Origin: Klebsiella ornithinolytica NBRC 105727 = ATCC 31898
GTDB taxonomy: Bacteria > Pseudomonadota > Gammaproteobacteria > Enterobacterales > Enterobacteriaceae
NCBI RefSeq assembly: GCF_001598295.1
Contig: NZ_BCYR01000009.1
Location: 186,001-250,000 of the forward strand
Length of the DNA: 64,000 nucleotides
Reading direction: 5' to 3'
Shown here: positions 19,655 through 30,075 of the stretch, one piece after another
Layout: the number at the start of each line of letters is the position of its first letter
Position numbering within the stretch: the stretch's first letter is position 1
Translations under genes and position numbers: made by a program
Notes under the pieces: model-generated
What the model was told of the DNA's origin: nothing
Seen by the model: only the letters and a program-made list of their open reading frames with translations
The model's database searches: none

Positions 19655-20898
19655 CAGGGTTTCACCTCCTGATTCGTCGCATCCAGCCGATCCTGAGTTT
19701 CAATTTCTGGCTGCACCGGCGGGCGGACCCGCGCCAGATGCGGCGTATGGGCAGGCAGCCAGCCTATCCACGCCGGGAAGTGACGGAGAAAGTGGAAGGC
19801 CAGCACGCTGGTACCCACATTCCACCAGCTGCGCTTTGGCAGCATCGACTTGTCCACTTGCTTACAGTCCTCGGCGATCAGTCCGTTAAGGTTGTCGCGC
19901 AAGGTCTGATTAAACTGGCGATCGTGGATAATCAGGTTAGCTTCCAGATTTAATGACAGGCTCAGCGGGTCAAGATTGCTCGATCCGACGGTGGCCCAAT
20001 GGTCGTCGGCGAGAGCAACTTTGCCGTGCAGCGGTCGGCGGCGATACTCAAAAATCTGTACGCCGCCGTTGACCAGATAGCGATACAGCAGGCGGGCGCC
20101 GACTTTAACAATAGGAATATCCGGCTCGCCCTGCACGATCAGCTTAACCCGCACGCCGCGGCGGGCGGCGTTACGCATCGCATGCAGCAGCCGGTAGCCG
20201 GGGAAAAAGTAGGCGTTGGCAATGATCACTTCCCGGCGGGCGTTAGCCAGCATCTTGAGATAATGGCGTTCAATATCATCGCGATGTTCTTGATTATCCC
20301 GCCAGACAAACAGCGCCTGCGCCTCCCCGGGGTTGCGGTTGATCGCCGGCTGGTGGCGACGCCTGAGCCACCAGCGGCGCGTCTCTTCGCTGGCCGGGAG
20401 ATTTTCCAGCTCAAACTGCAGGATATCCTGCACCACCGGCCCCTCCACCTGAACGGCATAATCCTGTTTTGCCTCCGGGCCATAGTCGGTCATGTGCTCG
20501 GCGGAGTAATTGATGCCCCCGACGAAGGCCGTCGTCTCATCGATCACCACAATTTTGCGGTGCATGCGGCGAAACAGATTGGTTCGCATGCCGAACAGAC
20601 GCGGGCGCGGATCGTAGTAGCGAAAAATCACGCCGGCGGCACTCAGCTCATTCACGAAACGCTCACTCAGGTCGGGGGAACCGTAGCCGTCGAGCAGCAC
20701 TTCGACCCGTATCCCGCGGCGTGCGGCTTTTAACAGCACGGCGTGCAGCTGCCAGCCCACGTCATCTTCAAACCAGATAAACGTTTCGAGGATCACTTTC
20801 CGCTGCGCGCGGGCGATGGCGGCAAACAGTGCCGGATAGTAGTTATCGCCGTTCTCCAGGAGCTGGATGCGGTTTCCTTCCTGCCAGCTGCATTTCAT
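19654..20898 (-). CDS. clsB: Cardiolipin synthase B
   Basis: 414 residues against 413 in E. coli ClsB (YbhO). Phospholipase D superfamily enzyme making cardiolipin from phosphatidylglycerol. Both HKD motifs are intact: HRKIVVID in the N-terminal half and HGKVALAD in the C-terminal half, the latter followed by [10 protein letters not shown]. Overlaps ybhP by four bases, so YbhP and ClsB are translationally coupled. Confidence 0.96.
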   Translation of the reverse strand: MKCSWQEGNRIQLLENGDNYYPALFAAIARAQRKVILETFIWFEDDVGWQLHAVLLKAARRGIRVEVLLDGYGSPDLSERFVNELSAAGVIFRYYDPRPRLFGMRTNLFRRMHRKIVVIDETTAFVGGINYSAEHMTDYGPEAKQDYAVQVEGPVVQDILQFELENLPASEETRRWWLRRRHQPAINRNPGEAQALFVWRDNQEHRDDIERHYLKMLANARREVIIANAYFFPGYRLLHAMRNAARRGVRVKLIVQGEPDIPIVKVGARLLYRYLVNGGVQIFEYRRRPLHGKVALADDHWATVGSSNLDPLSLSLNLEANLIIHDRQFNQTLRDNLNGLIAEDCKQVDKSMLPKRSWWNVGTSVLAFHFLRHFPAWIGWLPAHTPHLARVRPPVQPEIETQDRLDATNQEVKP

Positions 20899-21653
20899 AG
20901 ATGAATCTCCACGCTCAGCGGGGCATGATCAGAGAGGTGACGCCAGGGTCGAAGTGGCAACGCCGTTGGGTGGCTGGCATGCGCATTTTTCACGTAGATC
21001 CGATCAAGGCGCAGGAGCGGAAGACGCGCAGGAAAGGTTCTCGCCGGGCGGCCATGGGCGCGGGTAAAGATCTCCTCCAGCCCGGCCTGCGCCTTTAGCA
21101 CCCGGTTGGCCTGCTGGCGCCAGTCATTAAAATCGCCGGCCACCACCACCGGCTGCTGGGCGGGCAGGTCGTTGACCCGCCTGGCGAGCATCGCCAGCTG
21201 GGCCGATCGCTGCCGCGCGCTCAGGCCGAGGTGCACACAAATCAGATGTAGCGCCGCGCTTTGCGGCGGAACGATTCGGCAGTAGAGCAGACCGCGCTTT
21301 TCGCTGTTGCCAACGGAGATATCGATATTTTCATTATATTCAATAGGAAAGCGAGAGAGTACGGCGTTGCCGTGATGGCCTTCCGGGTAGACTGCGTTGC
21401 GTCCATAGGCGTATTCGCTCCACAGGGTATCGGCAAGAAACTCATAATGGCTGCGGTCCGGCCAGTTTTCGATCTGCAGCGAATGAATCTCATGCGCCCC
21501 GGTGACCTCCTGCAGACAGACGATGTCGGCGCTGACGCTGCGAATGGCGTCGCGCAGTGCCGGCAACATGAAGCGTCGATTAAACGTCGTAAAGCCTTTA
21601 TGGATGTTAATTGTCAGCACGTTTAACGAAAATCTGCACGTTTGCTCAGACAT
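20895..21653 (-). CDS. ybhP: YbhP, endonuclease/exonuclease/phosphatase-family protein
   Basis: 252 residues. EEP-fold hydrolase with the metal-binding and catalytic blocks [27 protein letters not shown] and [10 protein letters not shown]. Substrate unknown; operonic coupling to cardiolipin synthase suggests a phosphodiester lipid or sugar substrate. First gene of the three-gene operon, transcribed away from ybhQ. Confidence 0.92.
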   Translation of the reverse strand: MSEQTCRFSLNVLTINIHKGFTTFNRRFMLPALRDAIRSVSADIVCLQEVTGAHEIHSLQIENWPDRSHYEFLADTLWSEYAYGRNAVYPEGHHGNAVLSRFPIEYNENIDISVGNSEKRGLLYCRIVPPQSAALHLICVHLGLSARQRSAQLAMLARRVNDLPAQQPVVVAGDFNDWRQQANRVLKAQAGLEEIFTRAHGRPARTFPARLPLLRLDRIYVKNAHASHPTALPLRPWRHLSDHAPLSVEIHL

Positions 21654-21784
21654 ATTTCCCCGGTCAATGTCACTTTCCTGAATGAAATAGTGTAGTAGGT
21701 GTCACAAAAAGATGCGGTGTTCCGGAATTTTCCGTAAAGTGCGGTACTCTGAGTTACAGATAAAGATCCTTCAGGAGAGAAGCC

Positions 21785-22222
21785 ATGAAGTGGCAACAAC
21801 GTGTACGCGTCGCAACTGGCCTCAGTTGCTGGCAGATTATGTTGCATCTACTGGTCGTGGCAGTACTGGTGATGGGTTGGATGAGTGGCGCGCTGGTTCG
21901 CGTCGGATTAGGGCTGTGCGTACTGTACGGCGTTACGTTACTGTCGATGCTGTTTTTACAGCGTCACCACGAAGCACGCTGGCGCGATGTCGGTGATTTC
22001 CTTGAGGAACTCACCACCACCTGGTATTTTGGCGTAGCGGTTATCGTGCTGTGGCTGCTGTCACGCGTGCTGCATAACAATCTGCTGCTGGCCGTCGCCG
22101 GGGTGGCGATTCTGGCGGGTCCGGCAGTGGTGTCACTGCTGGCGAAAGATAAGAACCGTTACCCGAAAGCCTTCGGGTTGCAGCAAGGCGGTAACGCTGC
22201 CAATCCCCAGAAGCACAGATAG
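21785..22222 (+). CDS. ybhQ: YbhQ, inner-membrane protein with repeat-derived C-terminus
   Basis: 145 residues, four membrane segments, start behind CAGGAGAG. It follows E. coli YbhQ through GPAVVSLLAKDK, then diverges: the last 17 or so residues (NRYPKAFGLQQ and GGNAANPQKHR) are encoded by the beginning of a palindromic intergenic repeat that occurs again downstream. So the repeat has supplied a new stop and tail. Function unknown; it sits opposite ybhP as in E. coli. Confidence 0.88.
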   Translation: MKWQQRVRVATGLSCWQIMLHLLVVAVLVMGWMSGALVRVGLGLCVLYGVTLLSMLFLQRHHEARWRDVGDFLEELTTTWYFGVAVIVLWLLSRVLHNNLLLAVAGVAILAGPAVVSLLAKDKNRYPKAFGLQQGGNAANPQKHR

Positions 22223-22433
22223 CTGTGCGAACGGGCCGACGGGGCGAGGCCCAGGACGGACCGGGTAATCAGGTCAACGCCGAGGCAGGCTGAACGATAG
22301 CAAGGATCCCCTAAAGCGTTCGGACTGCATCAAGGCGGCGACGCGACGAATCCCCGGGAGCATAGATAGCTATGTGACCGGGGTGAGTAAGGAAGCCAAC
22401 GCCGAGGCAGCCTGAACGATGACGGGGATCAGG
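22169..22433. repeat. Two tandem copies of a dispersed enterobacterial repeat
   Basis: Two related units of about 130 bases follow each other. Both read CTGC/TTGC-AGCAAGGCGG or ATCAAGGCGGCGACG, then AATCCCC, a palindrome centred on CATAGATAGCTATGTG (CACAGATAGCTGTG in the first), and CAACGCCGAGGCAG-CTGAACGAT. The first unit overlaps the 3' end of ybhQ and the second the 3' end of ybhR. Relatives lie at about 34.3 and 57.1-57.3 kb. Confidence 0.75.
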
Positions 22434-23535
22434 CGATCTTTCTGCGGAACATCGCATATGCCGCTGAACCCGTTGTGGCCGCTATGACCAGTAGCGGCCA
22501 CAAACTTCCCCAAACAATCTCCAGACTCGCATCCTTCAAATAAATCTGCTTGGTGATGTCAGTAAAGTGACGAATCGGGTTTATCCATGTCACATCCTGC
22601 AGCCACTGCGGCATATTCTCAACCGGCGAGACGTAGCCGGAGAGCAGGATCGCCGGCATCATAAAGACGAAAACGCCGATGAAAGCCTGCTGCTGGGTTG
22701 AGCATAAAGACGAAATCAGCAGACCAAATCCCACCAGCGACAGACCGTAAATGACCATCGTAAAGTAAAACAGCAGCAGCGAACCGGCGAAGGGGATTTG
22801 ATACGCCCAGATGCCAATAGCCAGCACGATGCTCGCCTGCAGCGTGGCGACAATCAGCGCCGGGACCGCTTTGCCGACGAAAATTTGCCAGGTGGCCAGC
22901 GGCGAAACCAGCAGCTGATCGAGCGTGCCTTGCTCCCGCTCGCGGGCCACCGAGAGAGAGGTGACGATCATCACCCCGATGGTGGTGATCATCGCGATCA
23001 GCGATGGAACCACAAACCACTTGTAATCGAGATTCGGGTTATACCAGTTGCGCACGATCAGCTCGCTGTTGTTCGGCTTCGCTTTCCCTTCCAGCAGCTC
23101 CTGCTGATAGTTTTTGACGATCTGCTGGAGGTAGTTGGCGGCGATTTGCGCGCTGTTCGAGTTGCGTCCGTCCAGTAAGAGCTGGAGCGGCGCGGGCTGG
23201 TTGGTGTCGAGATTGCGCGAGAAGTCCGCCGGGAAGCGGATCAGCAACAGCGCTTTTTGTTCATCAATCGTCGGGCGGATCTCCTGCGGGCTCTTGAGGA
23301 GCATCACATGAGTGAAGGCCTTAGCCCGGGCGAAACGCTGGGTCAGTTCTACCGCGTGACGGCCATTGTCTTCGTTGTAGATGGCGATGGTCGCGTTGGT
23401 CACTTCCAGCGTTGCGGCGAAGGGAAACAGCAGCACCTGAATCAGAACCGGCATAATCAAAATGGCGCGCGTTTGCGGTTCGCGCAGCAGCGATTGCAGC
23501 TCTTTACGAATCAAGGTCCATAAGCGATGAAACAT
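22429..23535 (-). CDS. ybhR: YbhR, ABC-2 exporter membrane subunit
   Basis: 368 residues, as in E. coli. N-terminal helix, large periplasmic domain and five C-terminal membrane helices, with [19 protein letters not shown] of ABC-2 permeases. With YbhS it forms the membrane channel of the YbhGFSR drug exporter (E. coli homologues influence cefoperazone and chloramphenicol sensitivity, and Na+/Li+-H+ antiport has been reported). Separated from ybhS by a REP element. Confidence 0.94.
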   Translation of the reverse strand: MFHRLWTLIRKELQSLLREPQTRAILIMPVLIQVLLFPFAATLEVTNATIAIYNEDNGRHAVELTQRFARAKAFTHVMLLKSPQEIRPTIDEQKALLLIRFPADFSRNLDTNQPAPLQLLLDGRNSNSAQIAANYLQQIVKNYQQELLEGKAKPNNSELIVRNWYNPNLDYKWFVVPSLIAMITTIGVMIVTSLSVAREREQGTLDQLLVSPLATWQIFVGKAVPALIVATLQASIVLAIGIWAYQIPFAGSLLLFYFTMVIYGLSLVGFGLLISSLCSTQQQAFIGVFVFMMPAILLSGYVSPVENMPQWLQDVTWINPIRHFTDITKQIYLKDASLEIVWGSLWPLLVIAATTGSAAYAMFRRKIA

Positions 23536-23553
23536 AGTACTTTCCTCATGTCA

Positions 23554-23612
23554 GGTGGCGCGGCGCTTACCCGACCAACAGGGTCCGCAGGCGCGGTAAG
23601 CATAGCGCCACC
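23554..23612. repeat. REP-type palindrome inside the ybhSR operon
   Basis: GGTGGCGCGGCGCTTACC (23554-23571) and GGTAAGCATAGCGCCACC (23595-23612) pair at 15 of 18 positions. Placed between ybhS and ybhR, it could tune relative message levels of the two subunits. Confidence 0.7.
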
Positions 23613-23634
23613 GGGCAAAATACGAGCGCCAGGC

Positions 23635-24774
23635 TTAATCCAACCGACGTTTGGTTTTCAGCCAGGTCAGGCCGATAAACATCACCGCCGAGGCAATTAA
23701 AAACAGCGTGTTCACCAGCAGTACCACCGGAATATTACCGGCGAGAAACAGGCTTTGCAGCGTGCTGACGAAATAGCGCGCCGGGATGACGTAGGTCACC
23801 GCGCGGATCACCGCCGGCATACTGTCGATCTGGAAAATAAACCCGGAGAGCATAATGGAGGGCAGAAAGGCGGCGTTCAGAGCGACCTGCGCGGCGTTAA
23901 ACTGATTGCGGGTGATGGTCGAAATGAGCAGCCCCATCCCGAGGGTGCTGAGCAAAAACAGGCTGGTTATCAAGAACAGAACCACCAGCGAACCGCGAAA
24001 CGGCACGCCGAGGATGAACACCGCCACCAGCATGCACAGCAGCATCGCCAGCATGCCGAGGAAATAGTAGGGAATCAGCTTACACAGCAGCAGCTCCGCA
24101 CGGGTGATTTCCGTCGACAGCAGCGCCTCCATGGTCCCGCGCTCCCATTCGCGGGCCACCACCAGCGAGGTCAGAATCGCGCCGACCACCGTCATAATGA
24201 TGGTAATGGCGCCGGGAATAATAAAGTGCTGGCTGATGGCCGCGGGGTTAAACCAGTAGCGCATCTGTACATCAATCAGCGGTTCGAAGGTTTCCCCGCG
24301 ATCTTCCGCGCGCTGCTGCTGCCAGATTTGCCAGATGCCCTCTACGTAGCCCTGGGCAAAGTTGGCGGTATTGGGTTCGCTACCGTCGGTAATCAGCTGG
24401 ATGGGAGCATCATCGCCGGGGCGCGCCATCTTCTGGTCGAAATCCACCGGGATGACCACCAGCCCACGAATGCGCCCGGCCTGCATCATCTCAATCAGCT
24501 GCTGGCGATTGTCGCTGACGGTGGCGTCAATATAGGGTGAGCCGGTCATGGCGTGGACGAAATCCAGCGCCTCTTCGCTTTGTTGCTCCAGCAGTACGCC
24601 GACTTTGAGCTTGCTGGAGTCGAGATTGATCCCGTAGCCGAAGATAAACAGCAGCAGCAGCGGAATGACCACCGCAATCAGCCAGCTGCTGGGGTCGCGG
24701 ACGATCTGCCGCGTCTCTTTGACGCACAGGGCGCGCACGCGACGCCATGAGAGAATTTTAGCGCTCACCGGCAT
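23635..24774 (-). CDS. ybhS: YbhS, ABC-2 exporter membrane subunit
   Basis: 379 residues, six membrane helices and a large extracytoplasmic domain after the first helix. Paralogue of Ybh[20 protein letters not shown] is the ABC-2 coupling segment, and [12 protein letters not shown] the C-terminal hairpin. Its start overlaps the end of ybhF by 17 bases. Confidence 0.94.
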   Translation of the reverse strand: MPVSAKILSWRRVRALCVKETRQIVRDPSSWLIAVVIPLLLLFIFGYGINLDSSKLKVGVLLEQQSEEALDFVHAMTGSPYIDATVSDNRQQLIEMMQAGRIRGLVVIPVDFDQKMARPGDDAPIQLITDGSEPNTANFAQGYVEGIWQIWQQQRAEDRGETFEPLIDVQMRYWFNPAAISQHFIIPGAITIIMTVVGAILTSLVVAREWERGTMEALLSTEITRAELLLCKLIPYYFLGMLAMLLCMLVAVFILGVPFRGSLVVLFLITSLFLLSTLGMGLLISTITRNQFNAAQVALNAAFLPSIMLSGFIFQIDSMPAVIRAVTYVIPARYFVSTLQSLFLAGNIPVVLLVNTLFLIASAVMFIGLTWLKTKRRLD

Positions 24775-26497
24775 TCTCCTTATCCCAGTCGTGAATCAGG
24801 GTGATAAAGGCCTGCTCCATCGTCGGATCGGGCTGTTGATCATTTGCCGCCAGCGCTTTGAGCGCATCCGGCGTGCCGCTGGCGATCAGCTTGCCGTGAT
24901 ACACCAGACCAATACGATCGCAATATTCCGCCTCATCCATAAAGTGGGTCGTCACCATCACCGTCACCCCTTTATCCACCATGCTATTAATATGCAGCCA
25001 GAACTCGCGGCGGGTAATCGGGTCGACGCCGGATGTCGGCTCATCGAGAAACAGAATATCGGGTTCATGCATCAGCGAGCAGGCCAGCGCCAGACGCTGC
25101 TTGTACCCCAGCGGCAGCTCATCGGCCGCATGGCTGGCGATGCTTTTCAGACCAAAAGCATCGCTCATCCGGGCGATTTTCTCGTTCTGGACCCGACCAC
25201 GCAGGCCATAAACGCCCGAGAAGAAGCGCAGGTTTTGTTCAACGGTCAGGTTGCCGTACAGCGAAAACTTCTGCGCCATGTAGCCGAGATGCTGGCGTGC
25301 TTTCCCGGAACTGACTTTCAGGTCCATTCCCAGAACCAGCGCCTTGCCGGAGGTCGGCACCAGCAGGCCGCACATCATTTTAAAGGTGGTGGATTTACCG
25401 GCGCCGTTGGGGCCAAGCAGGCCGAAAATTTCCCCGCGTTTGACGCGAAAATCAACGTGGTCGGTGGCGGCGAAGTCGCCGAATTTTTTGGTCAGACTCT
25501 GCGCTTCAATCACCGTTTCGTCGGCCGTGCCCTCTACGCGGTGGATAATTTCGCCGAGCGGCGATTCCGCGGTCGCGGCGCCGCCCAGCAGATCGATGAA
25601 TGCATCTTCAAAACGCGGTGCGGTTTCGGCAATCTCCAGCGTCGGCATGTTAGCGCTGCGCTGCACCTCCGCAATGGTGGCCTCTTTTTTCAGGATCAGG
25701 CGTACCGATTTCCCCTGAATGACGCCATCGCTGATCTGCGGCAGCTTCAGCGCTCGTTGCAGGAGGCGACGGTTATTTTCCTCGCGGCTGGAGACGAGGA
25801 AACTGCGGCCGGCCATGGTTTGGGTCAACGCTTTTGGCTCACCCTGATAAAGCAGCTGGCCTTCATTCATCAGCAGGACGTCGCGGCACTGTTCGGCTTC
25901 ATCAAGGTAGGAGGTGCTCCAGAGGATCAGCATCCCGTCGCCGGCCAGTTCGTGCACCATTTGCCACAGTTCACGGCGGGATATAGGGTCAACCCCGACC
26001 CCCGGCTCATCGAGCAGCAGGACTTTTGGCTCGCCCACCAGGGTGCAGGCGAGGCCCAGTTTCTGCTTCATCCCACCGGAAAGTTTCCCCGCCAGGCGTT
26101 CGGTAAAGGGGCCGAGGGAGGTAAATTCCAGCAGACGAGCGAAGGTTTTCCTGCGCGTCTCGCCGGTAACGCTGCGCAGGTCGGCATACAGCGTAAGGTT
26201 TTCCATGACCGTCAGGTCTTCGTACAGGCCGAATTTTTGCGGCATATAGCCGAGCACCGCGTGCAGCGCGCTATCGTCGGTAATCGGGTCGAAACCGATC
26301 ACCCTGGCGGTGCCGTCATCGGCCTTCAGTAGCCCGGCGAGCATGCGCATCAAGGTGGTTTTCCCGGCGCCGTCAGGGCCGACCAGACCGGTGACATAGC
26401 CGGCGCGGATGGTGCAGTTGAGCGGCGCAACGGCGGGCCGATCCATGCCGGCGAAGCGGCGGGTGAGCCCGTTGAGCGTGATAACGTCCTCACTCAT
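24758..26497 (-). CDS. ybhF: YbhF, tandem ABC ATPase of the YbhGFSR exporter
   Basis: 579 residues with two complete nucleotide-binding domains: Walker [10 protein letters not shown] (about 37-45) and GPNGAGKST (about 360-368), signatures LSGGMKQK and the degenerate LPLGYKQR, Walker Bs [13 protein letters not shown] and [13 protein letters not shown]. The second signature, lacking the SGG core, is normal for this family. Powers YbhR/YbhS. Overlaps ybhG by eight bases. Confidence 0.95.
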   Translation of the reverse strand: MSEDVITLNGLTRRFAGMDRPAVAPLNCTIRAGYVTGLVGPDGAGKTTLMRMLAGLLKADDGTARVIGFDPITDDSALHAVLGYMPQKFGLYEDLTVMENLTLYADLRSVTGETRRKTFARLLEFTSLGPFTERLAGKLSGGMKQKLGLACTLVGEPKVLLLDEPGVGVDPISRRELWQMVHELAGDGMLILWSTSYLDEAEQCRDVLLMNEGQLLYQGEPKALTQTMAGRSFLVSSREENNRRLLQRALKLPQISDGVIQGKSVRLILKKEATIAEVQRSANMPTLEIAETAPRFEDAFIDLLGGAATAESPLGEIIHRVEGTADETVIEAQSLTKKFGDFAATDHVDFRVKRGEIFGLLGPNGAGKSTTFKMMCGLLVPTSGKALVLGMDLKVSSGKARQHLGYMAQKFSLYGNLTVEQNLRFFSGVYGLRGRVQNEKIARMSDAFGLKSIASHAADELPLGYKQRLALACSLMHEPDILFLDEPTSGVDPITRREFWLHINSMVDKGVTVMVTTHFMDEAEYCDRIGLVYHGKLIASGTPDALKALAANDQQPDPTMEQAFITLIHDWDKENAGER

Positions 26498-27485
26498 GTC
26501 CGTTCCCGCTGCTGAAGGTGACGGTTACCGGCATCCCCTGGCGCAGCGAATCATCCGCATCGGTGACGACAATACGCAGGCGATAGACGAGGTCAGTCCG
26601 TAAATCTGGCGTCTCTACGGTCTTCGGCGTGAATTCGGCGCTCGGCGACACAAAGCCAATCTTGCCGTGCCAGGGTTGATTCGGGCGACTATCGGTATAG
26701 AGCAGCACTTCGCGTCCGGGTACCGCCTGGCCGAGATTTTTTTCATCAATGTAGGCACGGACCCATACCGGGTGAGTCAGCGACAGCGTCATAACCGTGC
26801 CGCCGGCGCTGAGCATGCTGCCCGGTTCGACGGCGCGGGTCATCAGCGTGCCGTCGGACGGGGCGATCAGCGTGGTATCGTGCAGGTCGAGTTTAGCCTG
26901 CGCCAGGGCCGCCTGCGCCTGTTCAAGGCTGGCTTTGGCCTGGGCGATTTCCTGCGGGCGGTTGCCGGCGCGATACTGGCGCAACTTGTCCTGCGCGGAC
27001 TTCAGCGTCGCCTGAGCCTGGTCGCGGGAGGAGCGCGCGTTTTCCAAATCGTTAACCGAGATGGCGCTGTTCTGACGCAGCCCCAGCTGACGCTGGTAAA
27101 AGTTCTGCGCGTAATCGTACGCGGCCTGCGCCTGTTTGACGGCGGCGGCGGCCTGGGCTATCTCTTCCGCCCGGTAGCCGGCCATCATCAGGTCATACTG
27201 CGCCTGAGCCGTGGAGACATTCGCCTGGGCCTGTTGTAAGGCGTTCTCATACGGGGCGCGATCCAGCTGGCCTAGTATTTGCCCGGCCTGAATCTTATCG
27301 CCCTCATCAACGTTCAGTGAGGCCAGTCGTCCGCCGACGCGGAAGCTCATGTTCACGGTGCGAATATCGACGTTGCCATACAGGGTCAGCTCCCTTTGCT
27401 GGCTGCTTTGATACCACCACCAGCCGCCGCCGAATGCGGCAATCAGCAGCAGTATGAACAGAACGATGATGACGGGTTTTTTCAT
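26490..27485 (-). CDS. ybhG: YbhG, HlyD-family periplasmic adaptor
   Basis: 331 residues: an N-terminal signal anchor ([20 protein letters not shown]), a split biotinyl-lipoyl domain ([18 protein letters not shown] and LIAPSDGTL), and a long alanine/glutamine-rich coiled coil at about 75-205 typical of tripartite efflux adaptors that reach TolC. Starts four bases inside the cecR stop region, so it belongs to the cecR-ybhGFSR operon. Confidence 0.94.
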   Translation of the reverse strand: MKKPVIIVLFILLLIAAFGGGWWWYQSSQQRELTLYGNVDIRTVNMSFRVGGRLASLNVDEGDKIQAGQILGQLDRAPYENALQQAQANVSTAQAQYDLMMAGYRAEEIAQAAAAVKQAQAAYDYAQNFYQRQLGLRQNSAISVNDLENARSSRDQAQATLKSAQDKLRQYRAGNRPQEIAQAKASLEQAQAALAQAKLDLHDTTLIAPSDGTLMTRAVEPGSMLSAGGTVMTLSLTHPVWVRAYIDEKNLGQAVPGREVLLYTDSRPNQPWHGKIGFVSPSAEFTPKTVETPDLRTDLVYRLRIVVTDADDSLRQGMPVTVTFSSGNGHE

Positions 27486-28159
27486 GATCCCAGGCTCCTT
27501 TGCGATAACCCTTGCAGAACGAAATCAATATGGCAGGCGATAACCTGATAAATTTGCTCAGTTTTTTCTTCGTCGAACTGCGTCCATCCGGTGCGCAGCA
27601 AAATGGTTTCCCGCCCAAGGCGGAAGGCGAGAATCTCTCCCAGCAGCGCGTGGGTGTGCAGAATCATTGCCGTGTCATCGGCATCAAGGCCGGTAAATGC
27701 GGCGATCAAACGGGTCAGGTAGCGATGGAGCGGCGCAATTACCTGACCGTGGATGAGCTGGTAGGCTGGGGTAGGGGAAAGCTGCTCGCGGGAGATGAAT
27801 TTGCTCAAATTGACCGTGTCATCCTGGGTCAGCAGCAAAATCATATTCTGACAGGCGCGCAGAATCAGTACCCGAATCTCCGCCTTATCCGGCGAAGGTG
27901 TCATCAGCAGCGTTTCCGCCGCTTCGGCATGCGGACGAAAATTATGGCTGATAAAATCGGCAATCCACTGGGCACAGGCGAGATAGAGATCGTCCTTGGA
28001 ACCAAAATAGTAGGGGATCGCCGCGATATTTTGCCCGGCCTGCGCGGCAATATCGCGGGTGGTTGCGTGCAGGCCGTATTCGCCGAACTGGGCGATGGCT
28101 GCGGCAATGAGCTGGCTTTTGGCTTGTTCACCTTTGGTTGTCACAGGAGTCGTCGTCAT
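27482..28159 (-). CDS. cecR: CecR (YbiH), TetR-family repressor
   Basis: 225 residues with an N-terminal TetR helix-turn-helix ([23 protein letters not shown] and [16 protein letters not shown]) and a hydrophobic C-terminal ligand domain. In E. coli it controls its own operon ybhGFSR and the divergent rhlE. A perfect 20-bp palindrome 14 bases before the start codon is the obvious operator. Confidence 0.95.
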   Translation of the reverse strand: MTTTPVTTKGEQAKSQLIAAAIAQFGEYGLHATTRDIAAQAGQNIAAIPYYFGSKDDLYLACAQWIADFISHNFRPHAEAAETLLMTPSPDKAEIRVLILRACQNMILLLTQDDTVNLSKFISREQLSPTPAYQLIHGQVIAPLHRYLTRLIAAFTGLDADDTAMILHTHALLGEILAFRLGRETILLRTGWTQFDEEKTEQIYQVIACHIDFVLQGLSQRSLGS

Positions 28160-28173
28160 CGCACTATAAAAAA

Positions 28174-28193
28174 TTAATCAATCGATTGATTAA
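28174..28193. promoter_or_regulatory. CecR operator (perfect palindrome)
   Basis: TTAATCAATCGATTGATTAA is self-complementary over all 20 bases, between cecR and rhlE; the ATCAATCGATTGAT core is typical of TetR-family operators. Confidence 0.85.
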
Positions 28194-28441
28194 GAGTATG
28201 ACCAATTCGCGTCACTGTCCAGAATAGTGGATACTCTCTTTTGCGTATTTCGCATCACTCTTTGCAAGCGGCGGGTGACGAGGATTATCCGGCGCAGCGG
28301 CCCCGAGGGGATATTTATGCGCTGCGTCACAAAACCTGCTAGACTGCGCCCCTTTATGGCATTGTGGTTTTTGCCATCTCTATTCGCAATAATCTCCCCG
28401 AAAACTACGCCTGTTACGGGCCGGGGTGGTTTGGAGTTGTT

Positions 28442-29842
28442 ATGTCTTTTGATTCCCTTGGCCTGAACCCTGATATCCTGCGCGCTGTCGCCGAGCAGGG
28501 TTACCTTGAGCCAACCCCAATTCAGCAGCAGGCTATCCCTGCGGTGTTGCAGGGACGCGATCTGATGGCCAGCGCCCAGACCGGCACCGGCAAAACGGCG
28601 GGCTTTACCCTGCCGCTCCTGCAGCATCTGATTCAGAAAGAGCCGCATGCTAAAGGCCGTCGCCCGGTGCGCGCGCTGATCCTCACGCCAACGCGTGAAC
28701 TGGCGGCACAGATCGGTGAAAACGTTCGCGATTACAGCAAATACCTGAATATTCGCTCGCTGGTGGTTTTTGGCGGGGTGAGTATTAACCCGCAGATGAT
28801 GAAGCTGCGCAGCGGCGTCGATGTTCTGGTGGCCACCCCTGGGCGCCTGCTGGATCTTGAACATCAGAATGCCGTCAGCCTGGACAAGGTTGAAATCCTG
28901 GTGCTTGATGAAGCCGACCGTATGCTGGATATGGGCTTTATTCATGATATTCGCCGCGTGCTGGCGAAGCTCCCGGCGAAACGCCAGAACCTGCTGTTCT
29001 CCGCGACCTTCTCGGACGACATCAAGGCGCTGGCGGAAAAGCTGCTGCATAACCCGCTGGAAATCGAAGTGGCTCGCCGTAATACCGCTTCCGAGCAGGT
29101 GACGCAGCACGTCCATTTCGTTGATAAGAAACGTAAGCGGGAACTGCTGTCGCAGATGATCGGTGAAGGTAACTGGCAGCAGGTGCTGGTCTTTACCCGC
29201 ACCAAACATGGCGCCAACCACCTGGCCGAGCAGCTGAATAAAGACGGCATCCGCAGCGCCGCTATTCATGGCAACAAGAGCCAGGGGGCGCGTACCCGGG
29301 CATTAGCCGACTTCAAATCCGGTGGTATTCGCGTGCTGGTGGCGACGGATATCGCGGCGCGTGGGCTGGATATCGAAGAGCTGCCGCACGTCGTCAACTA
29401 CGAGCTGCCTAACGTGCCGGAAGATTACGTTCACCGTATCGGCCGTACCGGTCGCGCAGCCGCCACCGGCGAAGCGCTGTCGCTGGTCTGCGTGGACGAG
29501 CATAAACTGCTGCATGATATCGAACGCCTGCTGAAAAAAGAGATTCCCCGCATCGCTATTGATGGCTATGCGCCGGATCCGTCTATCAGAGCGGAGCCGA
29601 TTCAAAACGGTCGCCAGCAGCGTAGCGGTGGCGGCGGTCGCGGCCAGAGCCAGGGCCGCAGCGGTCAGGGACAAGGACGTAACGCCCAGGGGCAGGGTCG
29701 CAGCCAGCAGTCTGCGCCGCGGCGTAACGATGGCGAAGCGCCGAAAGCCGGGGCAAAACCTTCACGTCGTATCGGCGAGGCGAAACCGGCCGGCGAGCAA
29801 CAGCGCCGTCGTCGCCCGCGTAAACCAGCGGCAGCTGAGTAA
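28442..29842 (+). CDS. rhlE: ATP-dependent RNA helicase RhlE
   Basis: 466 residues from MSFDSLGL; a 26-codon upstream extension has no family counterpart. DEAD-box helicase acting in ribosome maturation and RNA decay. Q-motif [10 protein letters not shown], Walker [21 protein letters not shown] box [12 protein letters not shown] motif FSATF, and [10 protein letters not shown]. The C-terminal 80 residues are Gly/Gln/Arg-rich ([17 protein letters not shown]) and about a dozen residues longer than in E. coli, a flexible RNA-binding tail. Divergent from cecR and likely a CecR target. Confidence 0.96.
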   Translation: MSFDSLGLNPDILRAVAEQGYLEPTPIQQQAIPAVLQGRDLMASAQTGTGKTAGFTLPLLQHLIQKEPHAKGRRPVRALILTPTRELAAQIGENVRDYSKYLNIRSLVVFGGVSINPQMMKLRSGVDVLVATPGRLLDLEHQNAVSLDKVEILVLDEADRMLDMGFIHDIRRVLAKLPAKRQNLLFSATFSDDIKALAEKLLHNPLEIEVARRNTASEQVTQHVHFVDKKRKRELLSQMIGEGNWQQVLVFTRTKHGANHLAEQLNKDGIRSAAIHGNKSQGARTRALADFKSGGIRVLVATDIAARGLDIEELPHVVNYELPNVPEDYVHRIGRTGRAAATGEALSLVCVDEHKLLHDIERLLKKEIPRIAIDGYAPDPSIRAEPIQNGRQQRSGGGGRGQSQGRSGQGQGRNAQGQGRSQQSAPRRNDGEAPKAGAKPSRRIGEAKPAGEQQRRRRPRKPAAAE

Positions 29843-29861
29843 CCGCCTCCCGCCAGATCGT

Positions 29862-29935
29862 CGCTATCCGGGCAACAGGTTTTACCCGGATAACGCAACG
29901 ACACCCGGAAGCAGCGCGCATGCTGTCTCCGGGTT
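29862..29935. repeat. REP-like palindromes after rhlE
   Basis: TATCCGGG (29865-29872) pairs with CCCGGATA (29885-29892), and CACCCGGA with TCCGGGTT further on. Probably message-end structures for rhlE; T-runs are weak, so termination is uncertain. Confidence 0.5.
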
Positions 29936-30042
29936 CTTCCCTCGCGTGCCCTGTGATTCCCGGTCGGTGCATTGACAAATCCCGAGCATCATTCCACATT
30001 GCTCAGAAAGAAATTCCTCCTGCCAGGTAAAAAGTGTCACAA

Positions 30043-30062
30043 TAGTGGCTGTTTATACAGTA
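30043..30062. promoter_or_regulatory. LexA box of dinG
   Basis: TAGTGGCTGTTTATACAGTA, in the same position as the E. coli dinG SOS box; the left half is degenerate (GTG for CTG), the right CAGTA is perfect. Confidence 0.75.
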
Positions 30063-30075
30063 TTCAGGTTTTCTC

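Noticed and set aside
24665-26332. 555-codon plus-strand frame opposite ybhF
   Set aside because: Antisense shadow of a conserved ABC ATPase; composition is that of reverse-complemented coding sequence.
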